Assembly: GCA_963785745.1 (NCBI GenBank)
Contig: CAWAWR010000006.1
Location: 1 to 64,000 of the forward strand
Reading direction: 5' to 3'
DNA from: VAZQ01 sp963785745
GTDB taxonomy: Bacteria > Pseudomonadota > Alphaproteobacteria > Rhizobiales > Xanthobacteraceae
Length of the DNA stretch: 64,000 nt
In this document: in pieces, positions 1 to 9,656 of the stretch
Position numbering within the stretch: position 1 is the first letter of the stretch
Layout: every line of letters begins with the position of its first letter
Translations under genes and position numbers: made by a program
The notes under the pieces: model-generated
The model's input: the letters and a program-made list of their open reading frames with translations, nothing else
Told to the model about the DNA's origin: nothing
The model's database searches: none

Positions 1-190
1 TTCGCTTACGCCATGGGCAAAACAAGGCCGTGTCAGCATTTTTTAACGGCGTACGGCGCTAATCCTGCTGAGCTTTCGCTGACCGGCCTGTACACTCGTG
101 CCCACCGACCTCCATGATCTATCTCTTGAAACGATTTGGTCACCGGCTGGGCCGCTGTCCATCGAGGCTCACCGCCGGCGTTAATAACGG
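1..190. other. left-edge non-coding stretch
   Basis: I see no convincing gene, RNA or repeat here. The stretch precedes the first glycosyltransferase and may carry its promoter, but no clear -35/-10 pair or terminator stands out. The short open frames crossing it have no family-like sequence. Confidence 0.4.
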
Positions 191-1316
191 GTGAACGAGG
201 TGGCCGATCCCCTCAACATCCTGCATGTGCTGCGCGCCCCGGTCGGCGGCTTGTTCCGCCACGTGTTCGATCTCGCCCGCGGCCAGGCGGCGCGCGGCCA
301 CAAGGTCGGCATCGTCGCCGACCGACGACCGGCGGTGAACGTGCCGACGCGGCGCTCGCGGCGCTGGCGCCGGTGCTCGCGCTCGGCCTCACCCGCGTCC
401 CGATGAGCCGGGACATCGCCGGCAGCGACCTCGAGGCCATCCGCAGTCGTGCAGCGCGCGCCCGAACGCGGTCGACGTGCTGCACGGCCACGGCGCCAAG
501 GGCGGCGCCTACGCGCGGCTGGCGCGAGCGCCGCGCGCGATCCGCGTCTACACCCCCCACGGCGGCAGCCTGCACTATCGCTGGAGCTCGCCGGTCGGCC
601 TGATCTACCTGACGGCCGAGAACGCTGCTGATGCGGCGCACCGACTGTTCCTGTTCGAGAGCGCTACGGCCGCGACACGTTCGACGCCAAGGTCGGCAAG
701 CCGGGCCCGATGCCTGGTGCGCGTCGTGCACAACGGCGTCGCCGACGCCGAGTTCCTTCCGGTCGAGACCGCGCCGGACGCGACCGATCTCGTCTTCGTC
801 GGCGAATTGCGGAAGCTCAAGGGCGTCGACGTGCTGATCGAGGCGATCGCACGGCTCGCGCGCGACGGGCGCAAAGTGACCGCGACGATCGTCGGCGACG
901 GCGCCGACCGCGCCGCCTTCGAGGCGGGGGTCGCGGCGCACCGGACTCGGCGACGCGGTCCGCTTCGCCGGCGCCAAGCCCGCGCGCACGGCGTTTGCGC
1001 TCGGCCGAATGCTGGTGGTTCCCTCGCGCGCGGAATCGCTGCCCTATATCGTGCTCGAAGCCGGCGCCGCCGGGCTGCCGATGATCGCCACCAATGTCGG
1101 CGGCATCCCCGAAATCTTCGGGCCGGACGCCGGCGATCTCATCCCGCCGGGCGATCCCGGCGGCGCTGGCGACGCCATCGCCGCTGCACTCCAGGACCGC
1201 GCCGCCGGCATTCGGCGTCGCTGCGCCTCCAATCGCGGCTGCGCGCGTCGTTCTCGGTCGACGCAATGACCGACGCCGTGCTCGACGGCCTATCGGAGGC
1301 GCTGGCGCGCTCCTGA
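191..1316 (+). pseudogene. GT4-type glycosyltransferase, frame-broken
   Basis: This is a GT-B fold glycosyltransferase of family 4, probably adding a sugar to a lipid-linked surface polysaccharide on the cytoplasmic face of the membrane. The N-terminus (GTG at 191) reads LNILHVLRAPVGGLFRHVFD, the glycine-rich acceptor loop of this family. Later pieces read LHGHGAKGGAYARL, LVFVGELRKLKGVDVLIEAI and the C-terminal donor site SRAESLPYIVLEAGAAGLPM. These pieces lie in different frames, with changes near 330, 445-475, 630, 700, 950 and 1230, so the gene cannot be translated as given. The conserved protein sequence on both sides of each break argues for sequence errors rather than decay. It leads directly into the sugar transferase and ligase genes, as in exopolysaccharide or O-antigen clusters. 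Confidence 0.75.
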
Positions 1317-1477
1317 ACCACGCCGGCATGGTTAAGAATTCCTGCAGTTCTTTCGCTGTCCCCTAAGCATTTCTTGAACTTTTTCGGCTAGTCTCGATGC
1401 GCGGGGGCGATTGGCGGCCGAGACGGTCCCGCGTACGACCGACTTGCGTAGAGTCATGTTCAGTTCGACACCGTAAT

Positions 1478-2989
1478 ATGCTTGACGGCGCCAGCGCGCC
1501 GCCGAAGCCGGCGTCCGCGTCGCCGACGCCGCGCTGTCGCCGGCAGCGCAGAAGGTCGCCGCCCAGCCGATCCCCGCGCCTATTCGCCGATCGTGCTCGC
1601 CGGCATCGTGCGCCTCATCGAGTTCGCGCTGGTGATGCTGGTCGGCCTCGCCGATCTACCTCGCCTACGTGGTTCCGCTCGACGGCTTCGAGTGGTACTA
1701 CCTCGCTCGCCATCGTCGCCATCGCCGCGCTTGCGACTGCTCGCGTTCCAGGCCGCCGACATCTATCAGGTGCAGGCGTTCCGCGGTTACGAGAAGCAGT
1801 ATTTCCGGCTCGCGTCGGCCTGGTCGGTCGTGTTCCTGATCGTCATCGGCATCGTCGTTCTTCGCCAAGGCCGGCGACCAGTTCTCGCGCGTCTGGCTCG
1901 GCAGCTTCTATGTCGTCGGGCTGCTCGCGCTGATCGTCTTCCGCCGCGCGCTGTTCCTCCTGGTGCGGCGCTGGACCCGCAGGGCCGGCTCGACCGGCGC
2001 GCCGTGGTCGTCGGCGGCGGCGAGAAGCGGCGAGGCGCTGATCAAGGCGCTCCGGCGCAGACGCGATTCCGACGTCCACGTCGTCGGCGTGTTCGACGAC
2101 CGCGGCGACGAGCGCTCGCCCACAGCGGTCTCCGGGCTCCCCAAGCTCGGCACCGTCGACGACCTCGTCGAGTTCGCCCGCCGCACCCGCATCGATCTCG
2201 TGATCTTCTCGCTGCCGATCTCGGCGGAGGAGCGCATCCTGCAGATGCTCAAGAAGCTGTGGGTGCTGCCGGTCGACATCCGCCTCGCCGCGCATGCCAA
2301 CAAGCTGCGCTTCCGCCCGCGCGCCTATTCCTACATCGGCAACGTCCCGGTGCTCGACGTCGTTCGACAAGCCGATCACGGACTGGGACGTCGTGATGAA
2401 ATGGCTGTTCGACAAGATCATCGGCACCCTGGCGCTGATCGCGCTGTCGCCGATCATGCTGCTCACCGCGATCGCCATCAAGCTCGACAGCCGCGGTCCC
2501 GTCCTGTTCAAGCAGAAGCGCTACGGCTTCAACAACGAGCTGATCGAGGTCTACAAGTTCCGCTCGATGTATGTCGACCAGTGCGACGCCACCGCCTCCA
2601 AGCTGTGCCAGAAGGACGACCCGCGCGTCACCCGCGTCGGCCGCTTCATCCGCAAGACCTCGATCGACGAACTGCCGCAGCTGTTCAACGTGGTGTTCAA
2701 GGGCAATCTCTCGCTGGTCGGCCCGCGCCCGCATGCGGTCCACGCCAAGGCCGAGAACCGCGTCTATGACGAGGCGGTCGACGGCTATTTCGCCCGCCAC
2801 CGCGTGAAGCCCGGCATCACCGGCTGGGCGCAGGTCAACGGCTGGCGCGGCGAGACCGACACGCACGAGAAGATCCAGCGGCGCGTCGAGCACGACCTCT
2901 ACTACATCGAGAACTGGTCGGTGCTGTTCGATCTCTACATCCTGGCGGCGACGCCGTTCGCGCTGGCCAAGACCGAGAACGCCTACTGA
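1478..2989 (+). pseudogene. undecaprenyl-phosphate hexose phosphotransferase (WcaJ/ExoY type), frame-broken
   Basis: This is a polyprenyl glycosylphosphotransferase that would load the first sugar phosphate onto undecaprenyl phosphate and so start repeat-unit synthesis. The N-terminal half has several hydrophobic segments (about 1600-1960) and a Rossmann-like middle domain with the motif AVVVGGGEK (about 2005-2330). From 2396 the frame is clean and shows the whole bacterial sugar transferase domain: a membrane helix, VYKFRSM, TRVGRFIRKTSIDELPQLFN, LVGPRPH and KPGITGWAQVNG. Frame changes occur near 1510, 1570, 1655, 1705, 1740, 1857, 1975, 2035 and 2365, and most look like one extra base. ATG at 1478 is the likely start. 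It overlaps the next gene at TGATGG. Confidence 0.85.
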
Positions 2990-4251
2990 TGGCCACGCTA
3001 CGCCGCGGCGCGAAGGCGCCGGTCGCGGGTCCGCGGATCGCCACGGAATCGCTGCGCGCGGTCGCTGCTGTGGCTGATGGCGTTTCCGGCGGCTTCGTGT
3101 TCATCGAGCCGGCCCCTACGAGATTCGTCGGCATCGCGACGATGGTGCTCTTCGCCGTCACGGGCCTGTCGCTGCGGCGCGGCGCTGGCGCCGCTCGGTC
3201 CTACTGCTGACGCTGCTCAACGTCGGCTACGCGCTCTCGCTGTTCGATCGGTCGCGACCAGCCGGCGCCGACTATCTGGGTTCTGGTGTCGGTGTTCCTG
3301 GCGCGACGGCGATCTTCTTCGCCGCCATGCTCGGCACCAACACGGAGGCGCGGCTGCGATGGCTGCTGCGCGGCTACATCGCCGCCGCCGTCGTCGTCGC
3401 GCTGCTGGCCATCGCCGGCTATTTCCGGCTGTTCGGCGGCGTCGGTTCGTCCTCTACTCGCGCGCCACGCGGCACATTCAAGGACCCGAACGTGTTCGGC
3501 GCCTTCCTGATCCTGCCCGGCTTGCTCATCCTCCAGCGCATGCTGGCCGGCCGCCGGTCCGCGTTCATCGGCGGCGGCTCCTGCTGCTGATCGTGCTGGG
3601 CGGCGCTGTTCCTGTCGTTCTCGCGCGCCGCCTGGGGCCAGTTCGTGTTCTGCGCGGTGCTGCTGATGGCGCTCGCCTTCGTCACCAGCCGCTCGACCAG
3701 CGAGCGCGTCCGCATCGTGCTGGTCGCGATCGTCGGCGCCTGGTCGGCGGCGGCGTTCGTCGCGGCGCTGCTGTCGATCGACCAGGTGGCCGACGCTGTT
3801 CGAGGAACGCGCGACGCTGACGCAGAGCTATGACATCGGCCACTACCGGCCGTTTCGGCCGTTACTTCCTGGCGTCTCGATGGCGCTCGACTATCCGTTC
3901 GGCATGGGCCCGCTGCAATTCCAGTTCCCGGAGGCCCCGCACAACGTCTATCTCAATCCTTCATCGTCCGGCGGCTGGATCTCCGGCGCCGCCTATCTGA
4001 CGCTGACGCTGGTCACGCTGGTTGCCGGGCTGCGCTTCATCTTCGTCACGACGCCCTGGCGCCGACCTATCTAGGCGTCTATGCGGCCTTCGTCGGCGTC
4101 GCGGCCGAGAGCGTCATCATCGACAGCGACCACTGGCGCCACTACTTCCTGATGCTCGGCGTGCTGTGGGGCCTGATGGCGGTCTCGCGGGACTACCCGG
4201 CGGGCGCCCGCCGGCCCGGTTTCCGGCAACGCCCGGCTGCAAACGGCCTGA
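2989..4251 (+). pseudogene. O-antigen ligase / Wzy-like polymerase, frame-broken
   Basis: This is a polytopic inner-membrane protein of the O-antigen ligase (Wzy_C) family, which joins or polymerises lipid-linked glycans. Hydrophobic segments recur through the reconstructed product. The family hallmark is visible as ARGTFKDPNVFGAFLILPGL (about 3457-3525), SFSRAAWGQ (about 3622) and MGPLQFQFPEAPHNVYLNP (about 3904-3960), the last being the periplasmic PHN loop. The frame changes at least seven times, near 3110, 3185, 3250, 3445, 3590, 3797 and 3965. The TGA at 4249-4251 is the best stop for the final frame. It starts on the stop of the sugar transferase, so the two genes probably share a transcript. 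Confidence 0.8.
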
Positions 4252-4308
4252 ACAACGCGCCCTTGCGAACCAGCCGGGCCAGCGTATTCGTTCCGCGGCC
4301 GGCTTTGG

Positions 4309-4386
4309 CGGAGCGTAGCGCAGCCCGGTTAGCGCACCAGTCTGGGGGACTGGGGGTCCCGAGTTCAAATCTCGGCGCTCCGACCA
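4309..4386 (+). tRNA. tRNA-Pro (anticodon GGG)
   Basis: A complete cloverleaf can be folded by eye. The acceptor stem CGGAGCG (4309-4315) pairs with CGCTCCG (4376-4382), followed by discriminator A and an encoded CCA (4384-4386). The anticodon stem CCAGT/ACTGG (4337-4341, 4349-4353) encloses loop CTGGGGG with GGG at 4344-4346. The T arm carries GTTCAAATC. It sits between two polysaccharide genes, so it could mark an island boundary. I did not find a second copy of its 3' end in the window. Confidence 0.97.
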
Positions 4387-4471
4387 ACACTTCCAAACAA
4401 GTCGGCTTTGCTGCATCCTCAACCGTCTGGAACTATGAGTACGGTGCCTACAAACGTGCGTTGGGGAAAGC

Positions 4472-5727
4472 GTGAGCAAGCCGCCGCATCCGATTGATAA
4501 GTGTCGCGTCAGCGGCAGCACCCATCTGGTGAAAGTGCTCTCGCTAGGTGAGCAAGAACTCACGGGCGTGTTTCCGCGCGCCAGGGATGAAAAGATCACG
4601 TCGGGCCCGCTCGAGCTGGTCTGGTGCCCGACCAGCGGATTGCTGCAGCTCTCCCATTCCTACGACGCGGCCGAGATGTACGGCGAGAACTACGGCTACC
4701 GTTCCGGCCTCAACCAGATCGATGATCTGCGCACCTGATCAGCCAAGACGCACCACCTGGAGCGTCTTGTACTCGCCGCGACGCCGGCGATACCGTCCTC
4801 GACATCGGCAGCAACGACGCGACGTCTGTTGAAAGTCGTATAAGACGGCGGGACTGCAACGCGTCGGCATCGACCCGACTGGCTGCCAAGTTCCAGATCG
4901 TTCTACGCGCGATGACATCGCGCTGGTGCCGGATTTCTTTTCCGCCGCCGCTTATCGGCGGGCCGGCGGCAAGCCCGCCAAGATCGTGACATCGATCGCG
5001 ATGTTCTACGACCTCGAAGATCCGATCGCAGTTCGCCCGCGAAATTGCATGAGGTGCTCGCCGACGACGGCGTGTGGCATTTCGAGCAGAGCTACATGCC
5101 GTCGATGCTCCGGCTTTGAACTCCTACGACACCATCTGCCACGAGCACCTGGAGTACTACTCGCTCGGCGTGGTCGCGGGCATCCTCGATCGCGCCGGCT
5201 TCATCATCATCGACGTCGCAGATGAACGCCGTCAACGGTGGCAGTTTCGCCGTGACGGCCGCGAAGCGGGACAGCGGGCTGCAGGCAAACCGGGCCGTGA
5301 TCGACTGGATCCTCGCACAGGAGGAACGGCTCGGACTTGGGACGCCCAAGCCCTACCGTGATTTCGAAGAGCGGGTGTTCAAGCACCGCGAGGATCTGCG
5401 CCGCCTGCTGCATGCGCTGACCGCCGACGGCAAGAAGATCGTCGGCTATGGCGCCTCCACCAAGGGCAACGTCGTGCTGCAGTTCTGCGGAATTCACCGA
5501 AGAAGACGGTGCTCGCAATAGCGGAAGTCAATGCGGACAAATTCGGCGCTTACACGCCCGGAACTCACATCCCGATCATTTCCGAAGCGGAAGCGCGCGC
5601 CATGAAGCCGGACTATTTCCTTGTCCTGCCCTGGCACTTCAAGGATGCAATCGTGCAGCGCGAACAGGCCTTCCTTGCGGATGGCGGCCGGATGATTTTT
5701 CCATTTCCTGAGATCGAGATCGTATGA
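4472..5727 (+). pseudogene. class I SAM methyltransferase, C-methyltransferase type, frame-broken
   Basis: The reconstructed protein has the three-part layout of sugar C-methyltransferases. The N-terminal domain begins KCRVSGSTHLVKVLSLGEQ and includes LELVWCPTSGLLQL; in related proteins this is a zinc-binding domain. A SAM-binding domain follows with VLDIGSND-like sequence near 4798, then EHLEYYSLG near 5143. The C-terminal domain reads KKIVGYGASTKGNVVLQ and ends MIFPFPEIEIV. Related enzymes methylate deoxysugar nucleotides. The frame is clean to 4738, then changes several times between 4738 and 5220 and again near 5500. The last codons overlap the next gene at ATGA (5724-5727), so coupled translation is likely. 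Confidence 0.75.
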
Positions 5728-6473
5728 GTGCGGCGGATCGGAACGGCGGGGCTACAGCGTCCGACAACAATTCGCCAACCGTTCTTTACGTCAACAGTAC
5801 GGAGCCGAATTGCGGCGTTTATCAATTTGGACGCGCCATCGCGACTGCGTTGACCAAATTCGCGAAGTTTCGATTTTCCTACTGCGAAGTCGACTTTCCC
5901 AAAACGCTTGCCGATGCCGTGACTGCTTCGCGACCTGTTGCCGTTTGCTACAACTACAATCCCGTGACGATGCCATGGTTGAAGAAGCGCGCGATCGCGG
6001 GATTTGCAGGTCCGCAAATAGGCACAATCCATGAGATCACACAGGCGGTTGCCGACGAGGCAACCGATATTCTGTTCGACTGCCATATCGCGCCCGACCC
6101 GACTTTACTTTTGAAAAATCCGCTGGTGTTCAAGACCGGGCGGTTGCTTGCGACGTATCAAAACACATTTCCAATCCCGCAGCGGCCGGTCATCGGAACC
6201 TGGGGATTTGCGTCGAGCGGAAAGGGCTTCGAGCAGGTCGTGCGAGCCGTGCAGCAGGAGTTTGATGAGGCAACCATAAGGCTTCATATTCCGGTCTCGC
6301 CATACCAGGACGCGCAAGGCGCGCTGACAGCGGAAATTGCCGATCGTTGCCGCGCCCTTGTCGTAAAACCTGGCGTCGATTTGTCGGTCACGCATGAGTT
6401 CCTGTCGACGCAGGCGATCCTTGATTTTCTGGCCCAGAACAGCTTGAACGCGTTTTTCTACGGGGAGAATTGA
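5724..6473 (+). CDS. glycosyltransferase-like N-terminal part, ended by an in-frame TGA
   Basis: This 249-residue open frame begins with a GT4-like N-terminus, VLYVNSTEPNCGVYQFGRAI, the glycine loop of glycosyltransferases. A Rossmann-like region follows with RPVIGTWGFASSGKGFEQVV (about residues 155-175). It stops at TGA 6471-6473, just after FFYGEN. The same frame then continues without another stop to 7577, and the next residues, GRGISSVLDMALAVDRPVA, are the expected C-terminal donor-site segment. The true gene is therefore probably 5724-7577, a glycosyltransferase fused to a methyltransferase, with a nonsense change or base error at 6471. The start overlaps the upstream methyltransferase stop by 4 nt. 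Base composition looks less GC-rich than in flanking regions. Confidence 0.7.
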   Translation: MSAADRNGGATASDNNSPTVLYVNSTEPNCGVYQFGRAIATALTKFAKFRFSYCEVDFPKTLADAVTASRPVAVCYNYNPVTMPWLKKRAIAGFAGPQIGTIHEITQAVADEATDILFDCHIAPDPTLLLKNPLVFKTGRLLATYQNTFPIPQRPVIGTWGFASSGKGFEQVVRAVQQEFDEATIRLHIPVSPYQDAQGALTAEIADRCRALVVKPGVDLSVTHEFLSTQAILDFLAQNSLNAFFYGEN

Positions 6474-6491
6474 GGGCGCGGCATTTCCAGC

Positions 6492-7577
6492 GTGCTGGAT
6501 ATGGCACTCGCGGTCGATCGCCCGGTCGCTTTGACCAGGAGCCTGATGTTCAGGCACGTGTTCGATGCGCGCCCTTCGATCTTTGTGGAGGATCGTACCC
6601 TCAGAGACATCATGTCTTCGGGTACAAAGCCGCTCGGCCGATTTAAGAATGAATGGACGCCGGAAAATATTGCGTGGGACTACGATCGTGCCGTGACCAA
6701 GGCGCTGGATGCTTACCAGTCCAAACAGAGGCTCGGGTTGGTATCGTCGCTGAAGCGCAAGGCACTACCGCATCGGATCAAGATCGCGAGAAAGCTGGCC
6801 CGGCACTTCAGCAAGGAAGCCGCTCGGCTCGAACGCAAGACGGATGGACCGTGGATCTCCGCGGCCAATGAAAATACCCTCCATCAGGCGCATGTCGGGG
6901 TCTCAGCCAAAGGCGAGCTTGCAGTGTCTTCGCAAGGTCCGCGCCGCTACAATATTATCCTCGACGACGCCGCGAGGCAAAGGTATGCGCCAGTCCTCGC
7001 ATTCCTGCATTCGCTCGCTCCCGAAATCATGGCGCGCAAGATCGAACGCGCCAACATTCAACAGGCGTTTGTATTCGACGCGGTGCGAGCACTGGCGCCG
7101 ACCGACGCCAAGATTTTATGCGTCGGCAGCTTCGAAGATACCGCGTGTATTGCGCTCAAGATGATTGGCGTCGGCGTGGAAGAGATCGATCCGGTCATCA
7201 ATTACGATCTCGACGAGTTTGTCGGGCGTCCCTCGACGGAGAAGCAGTCTTACGATGTTGTCTTTGCGACGTCCGTGCTCGAGCATGTCGAAGACGACGA
7301 AAAGTTCATGCGCCTTATTTCAGAACTGCTGAAGCCGGACGGGGTGATGATTTTGACGTGCGACTACAATGATCAATACAAGCCAGGCGACGAGATTCCG
7401 AACGTCTGTCACCGCATGTACACGCAGCAGGATTTTCGCGAGCGGATCATTCCCAGCGCTCATCAATGCTTCCCGATCGACAACCCGGACTGGGATTGCC
7501 CAAATCCTGATTTTGTCCTGGGCAACCGCTTCCGATACACCTTTGCGACATTGACGTTGCGCAAAAGCGCGAGCTGA
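6492..7577 (+). CDS. glycosyltransferase C-terminal segment fused to a class I methyltransferase
   Basis: This 361-residue frame starts at GTG 6492, six codons after an in-frame TGA, and is in phase with the preceding frame. Residues 1-70 complete the GT domain (ALTRSLMFRHVFD, EDRTLRDIM). A linker rich in charged residues follows (about 75-130). The second half is a SAM-dependent methyltransferase: AKILCVGSFEDTACIALKMI (motif I, about residue 200), SYDVVFATSVLEHVEDDEKF (motif IV with the LEHV post-motif) and LLKPDGVMILTCDYN. It probably modifies a glycan being assembled. It ends 41 nt before the fucosyltransferase-like gene. Confidence 0.7.
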   Translation: MLDMALAVDRPVALTRSLMFRHVFDARPSIFVEDRTLRDIMSSGTKPLGRFKNEWTPENIAWDYDRAVTKALDAYQSKQRLGLVSSLKRKALPHRIKIARKLARHFSKEAARLERKTDGPWISAANENTLHQAHVGVSAKGELAVSSQGPRRYNIILDDAARQRYAPVLAFLHSLAPEIMARKIERANIQQAFVFDAVRALAPTDAKILCVGSFEDTACIALKMIGVGVEEIDPVINYDLDEFVGRPSTEKQSYDVVFATSVLEHVEDDEKFMRLISELLKPDGVMILTCDYNDQYKPGDEIPNVCHRMYTQQDFRERIIPSAHQCFPIDNPDWDCPNPDFVLGNRFRYTFATLTLRKSAS

Positions 7578-7618
7578 TACTGCAAAACCCGTCAGGCCGC
7601 GGCGAAAGATCGATTGCG

Positions 7619-8641
7619 ATGTCGAATTTCGGTAACGTCTTCCTCACCTACGCCAACGAGGTCAATCCCGATGGCGTCGGCGCTCAACTGCATCGCATCT
7701 ATGGCATCTATTGCCTCTCGCGGCTGCTTGGGACGAAATATCTCCATTCTCCGCTGCACGACGTCTACTACCAGGGCCTCGACGCGTTCCAGAACCAGGA
7801 GAAGGATCCGGCGTTCGTCGATTCGTTCAACCGGCGTTTCGCGCTCCCGTCCGACCAACCGAGGACCGCAGCCCCAACCTCCGTCGTCCTGCCATCGATT
7901 CCAATCGGGCGTTTCGAACGGACGCTCGACATCCGGTACGGCGGTCGAAGGAAGCAGTTGTGGCCCGTTCAATTCACAAAATTCGGCCGCCTCGTCGCCA
8001 ATTGGTCGAAAGACAACGCCGAAACCGTCGTGCGAATAGGCGAGCCGCATCCGCTGATGGATCGCTACGCCGACGGATACGATGTCTGCAAATCGCTTTC
8101 CCCGTTCAAGAACGTCGAACCGAACAAGGCGCTTCGGATCGCGCTGCACGTGCGCCGCGGGGAGCTGATGTTCGTCAATTCGGAGCGCCTGATCGACAAT
8201 CGCTACTACATCAATCTTGCCCAGACCATGACAGCGGCACTGGCAAGCCGGAACATTCCTTTTGAGGTGGAGCTCCACTCGGAGCTCCTGCAAAAAGATT
8301 CGACGGTCAGGCCGGACGATCCCGCCTTCAAGGGACGAATCGACAATCTGATCCAGCTTCGTCCCGAGCAGGATCCGTTTGCCGACTTCGAAGTCTTCCC
8401 GGGCCTGAAGCGATATATCAACGAGCCCACCATGACTTGCATCGAGCGGCTGGCCACCGCCGACATCCTGGTGATGAGCAAATCCTCGTTCAGCTACTTG
8501 GCGGCGATCCTGAATGTTACGGGCATCGTGCTCTATCACCCGTTCTGGCACTACCCGCTGGCTGATTGGCTCGTCACCAAGCCGAACGGCGACTTCGCCA
8601 TGGCACAATTCGAGAAGCAATTGCAGCGCCTTCGGTCCTGA
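7619..8641 (+). CDS. putative fucosyltransferase-like glycosyltransferase
   Basis: This intact 340-residue protein has no signal peptide or membrane helix. Two short motifs suggest a GDP-sugar glycosyltransferase of the fucosyltransferase superfamily. HVRRGE (about residues 178-183) resembles the HxRRxD nucleotide-binding motif of GT11/GT23/GT74 enzymes. MSKSSFSYLAAILN (about 284-297) resembles the SxFSxWAA motif near their C-terminus. The N-terminus, MSNFGNVFLTYANEVNPDGV, also fits a glycine-containing acceptor loop. The assignment rests on these motifs only. The GDP-mannose dehydratase-like gene just downstream on the other strand (14 nt apart, convergent) would supply a 6-deoxyhexose donor, which supports the idea. 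Confidence 0.55.
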   Translation: MSNFGNVFLTYANEVNPDGVGAQLHRIYGIYCLSRLLGTKYLHSPLHDVYYQGLDAFQNQEKDPAFVDSFNRRFALPSDQPRTAAPTSVVLPSIPIGRFERTLDIRYGGRRKQLWPVQFTKFGRLVANWSKDNAETVVRIGEPHPLMDRYADGYDVCKSLSPFKNVEPNKALRIALHVRRGELMFVNSERLIDNRYYINLAQTMTAALASRNIPFEVELHSELLQKDSTVRPDDPAFKGRIDNLIQLRPEQDPFADFEVFPGLKRYINEPTMTCIERLATADILVMSKSSFSYLAAILNVTGIVLYHPFWHYPLADWLVTKPNGDFAMAQFEKQLQRLRS

Positions 8642-8655
8642 CCCGCAATCCCCGA

Positions 8656-9592
8656 TCAGATTTTTCGCTCTGCATCGACCATGATGGCGGCGAGTTCCTC
8701 CGCAGACGTGCGCGTTCGCCAGCCGGCGGCCGACGCGAGGCGCCGCGCGTCTCCCACGTATGGGTGCGACGGCGGCGCCCTCCGGACCAGATTTGGATCC
8801 AGCACGACATGCTCGCGCCAATCGCGGCCGATATGCGAGAAAGCGGCGGCAACGAATGTTTCCAATGTTATTGCGCGGCCGCTCGCGACGATGAAGTCGT
8901 TGGCTGCGGGCAACCTGAGGATCAGTTGCATCGCCTGCGTGTATTCGGGCGCATAGCCCAGGTCGACGACGGCGTCGAGCGATCCCAGCACCAGTTTCTC
9001 GCGACCTCCGTTAGCGATCGCCGCGGCGGCAATCGCGGTCTTGCGCGAAAAGAATTCCGGCCGCCGGCGGGGACTTTCGTGGTTGTAGAGATAGCCACAG
9101 GCAGCGAACGTTCCGTAGGCTCGGCGGAAGAAGCGGCACAATTCGACGCCCGCCGACCTTCGATACCGCATAGGGCGACTGCGGCGCGAACGCCGTGTCT
9201 TCGGTTTGCGGCGACGCCGGCGGATCGCCGAACACATGCGACGAGGCTGCGTAGAAGAGGCGCGCCTGCGGCGCCTCCCGGCGAATGGCCTCAAGCATCG
9301 CGGCCAACCCTGAAACATTGGTGGCGATGCTCTGATTGAGCAGCAATCCGTCGTCGGCGAGCGATTGCGAGGAGTGATGATGCGCGGCGAGATAGTAGAC
9401 TTCGCGCGGCTGGAGGCGCGTGACCGCCTCGCGCAGACTGTGAGGGTCGTTCAGCGATACGCCGGTGCGGACCGAGCCGTCGGGCTCCTCGAGCCCCTCA
9501 CGCCCAAGTCCATAGACGGTATGCCCATCACGCAGCAATTGCTCGCGCAGGAAGCTGCCGTCCTGCCCCTTGTGCCCGACAATCAGAATCAT
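8656..9592 (-). CDS. GDP-mannose 4,6-dehydratase-like NAD(P)-dependent epimerase/dehydratase (one frame break)
   Basis: This is an extended short-chain dehydrogenase, probably converting GDP-mannose to GDP-4-keto-6-deoxymannose, the precursor of fucose, rhamnose or perosamine. The N-terminus has the nucleotide-binding motif LIVGHKGQDGSFLREQLL. It is followed by EVYYLAAHHHSS, the catalytic Ser region FYAASSHVFGD and YAVSK with the Tyr-x-x-x-Lys pair. After YAVSK the frame shifts near 9150, where one extra G in CGGGCG turns AGVELCRFF into a wrong frame. It resumes with AYGTFAACGYLYNHESPRR, the substrate-binding NHESP motif typical of GMD. The reconstructed length of about 312 residues is near the family norm. 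Confidence 0.8.
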
Positions 9593-9656
9593 GGTTCCGA
9601 CCGCTCATACCCTACCAATGGCCGACTTCGGGTTGTTGACGCCGGTATCGAAAGTC

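Noticed and set aside
191..5727. Programmed frameshifting to explain the broken genes
   Set aside because: There are far too many shifts, at unrelated sequences, in unrelated genes; no slippery heptamers are seen.
6471..6473. Selenocysteine or programmed readthrough at TGA
   Set aside because: The position is a loop before GRGISS, not a redox site, and no stem-loop of the SECIS kind is visible right after it. Base error or nonsense mutation is simpler.
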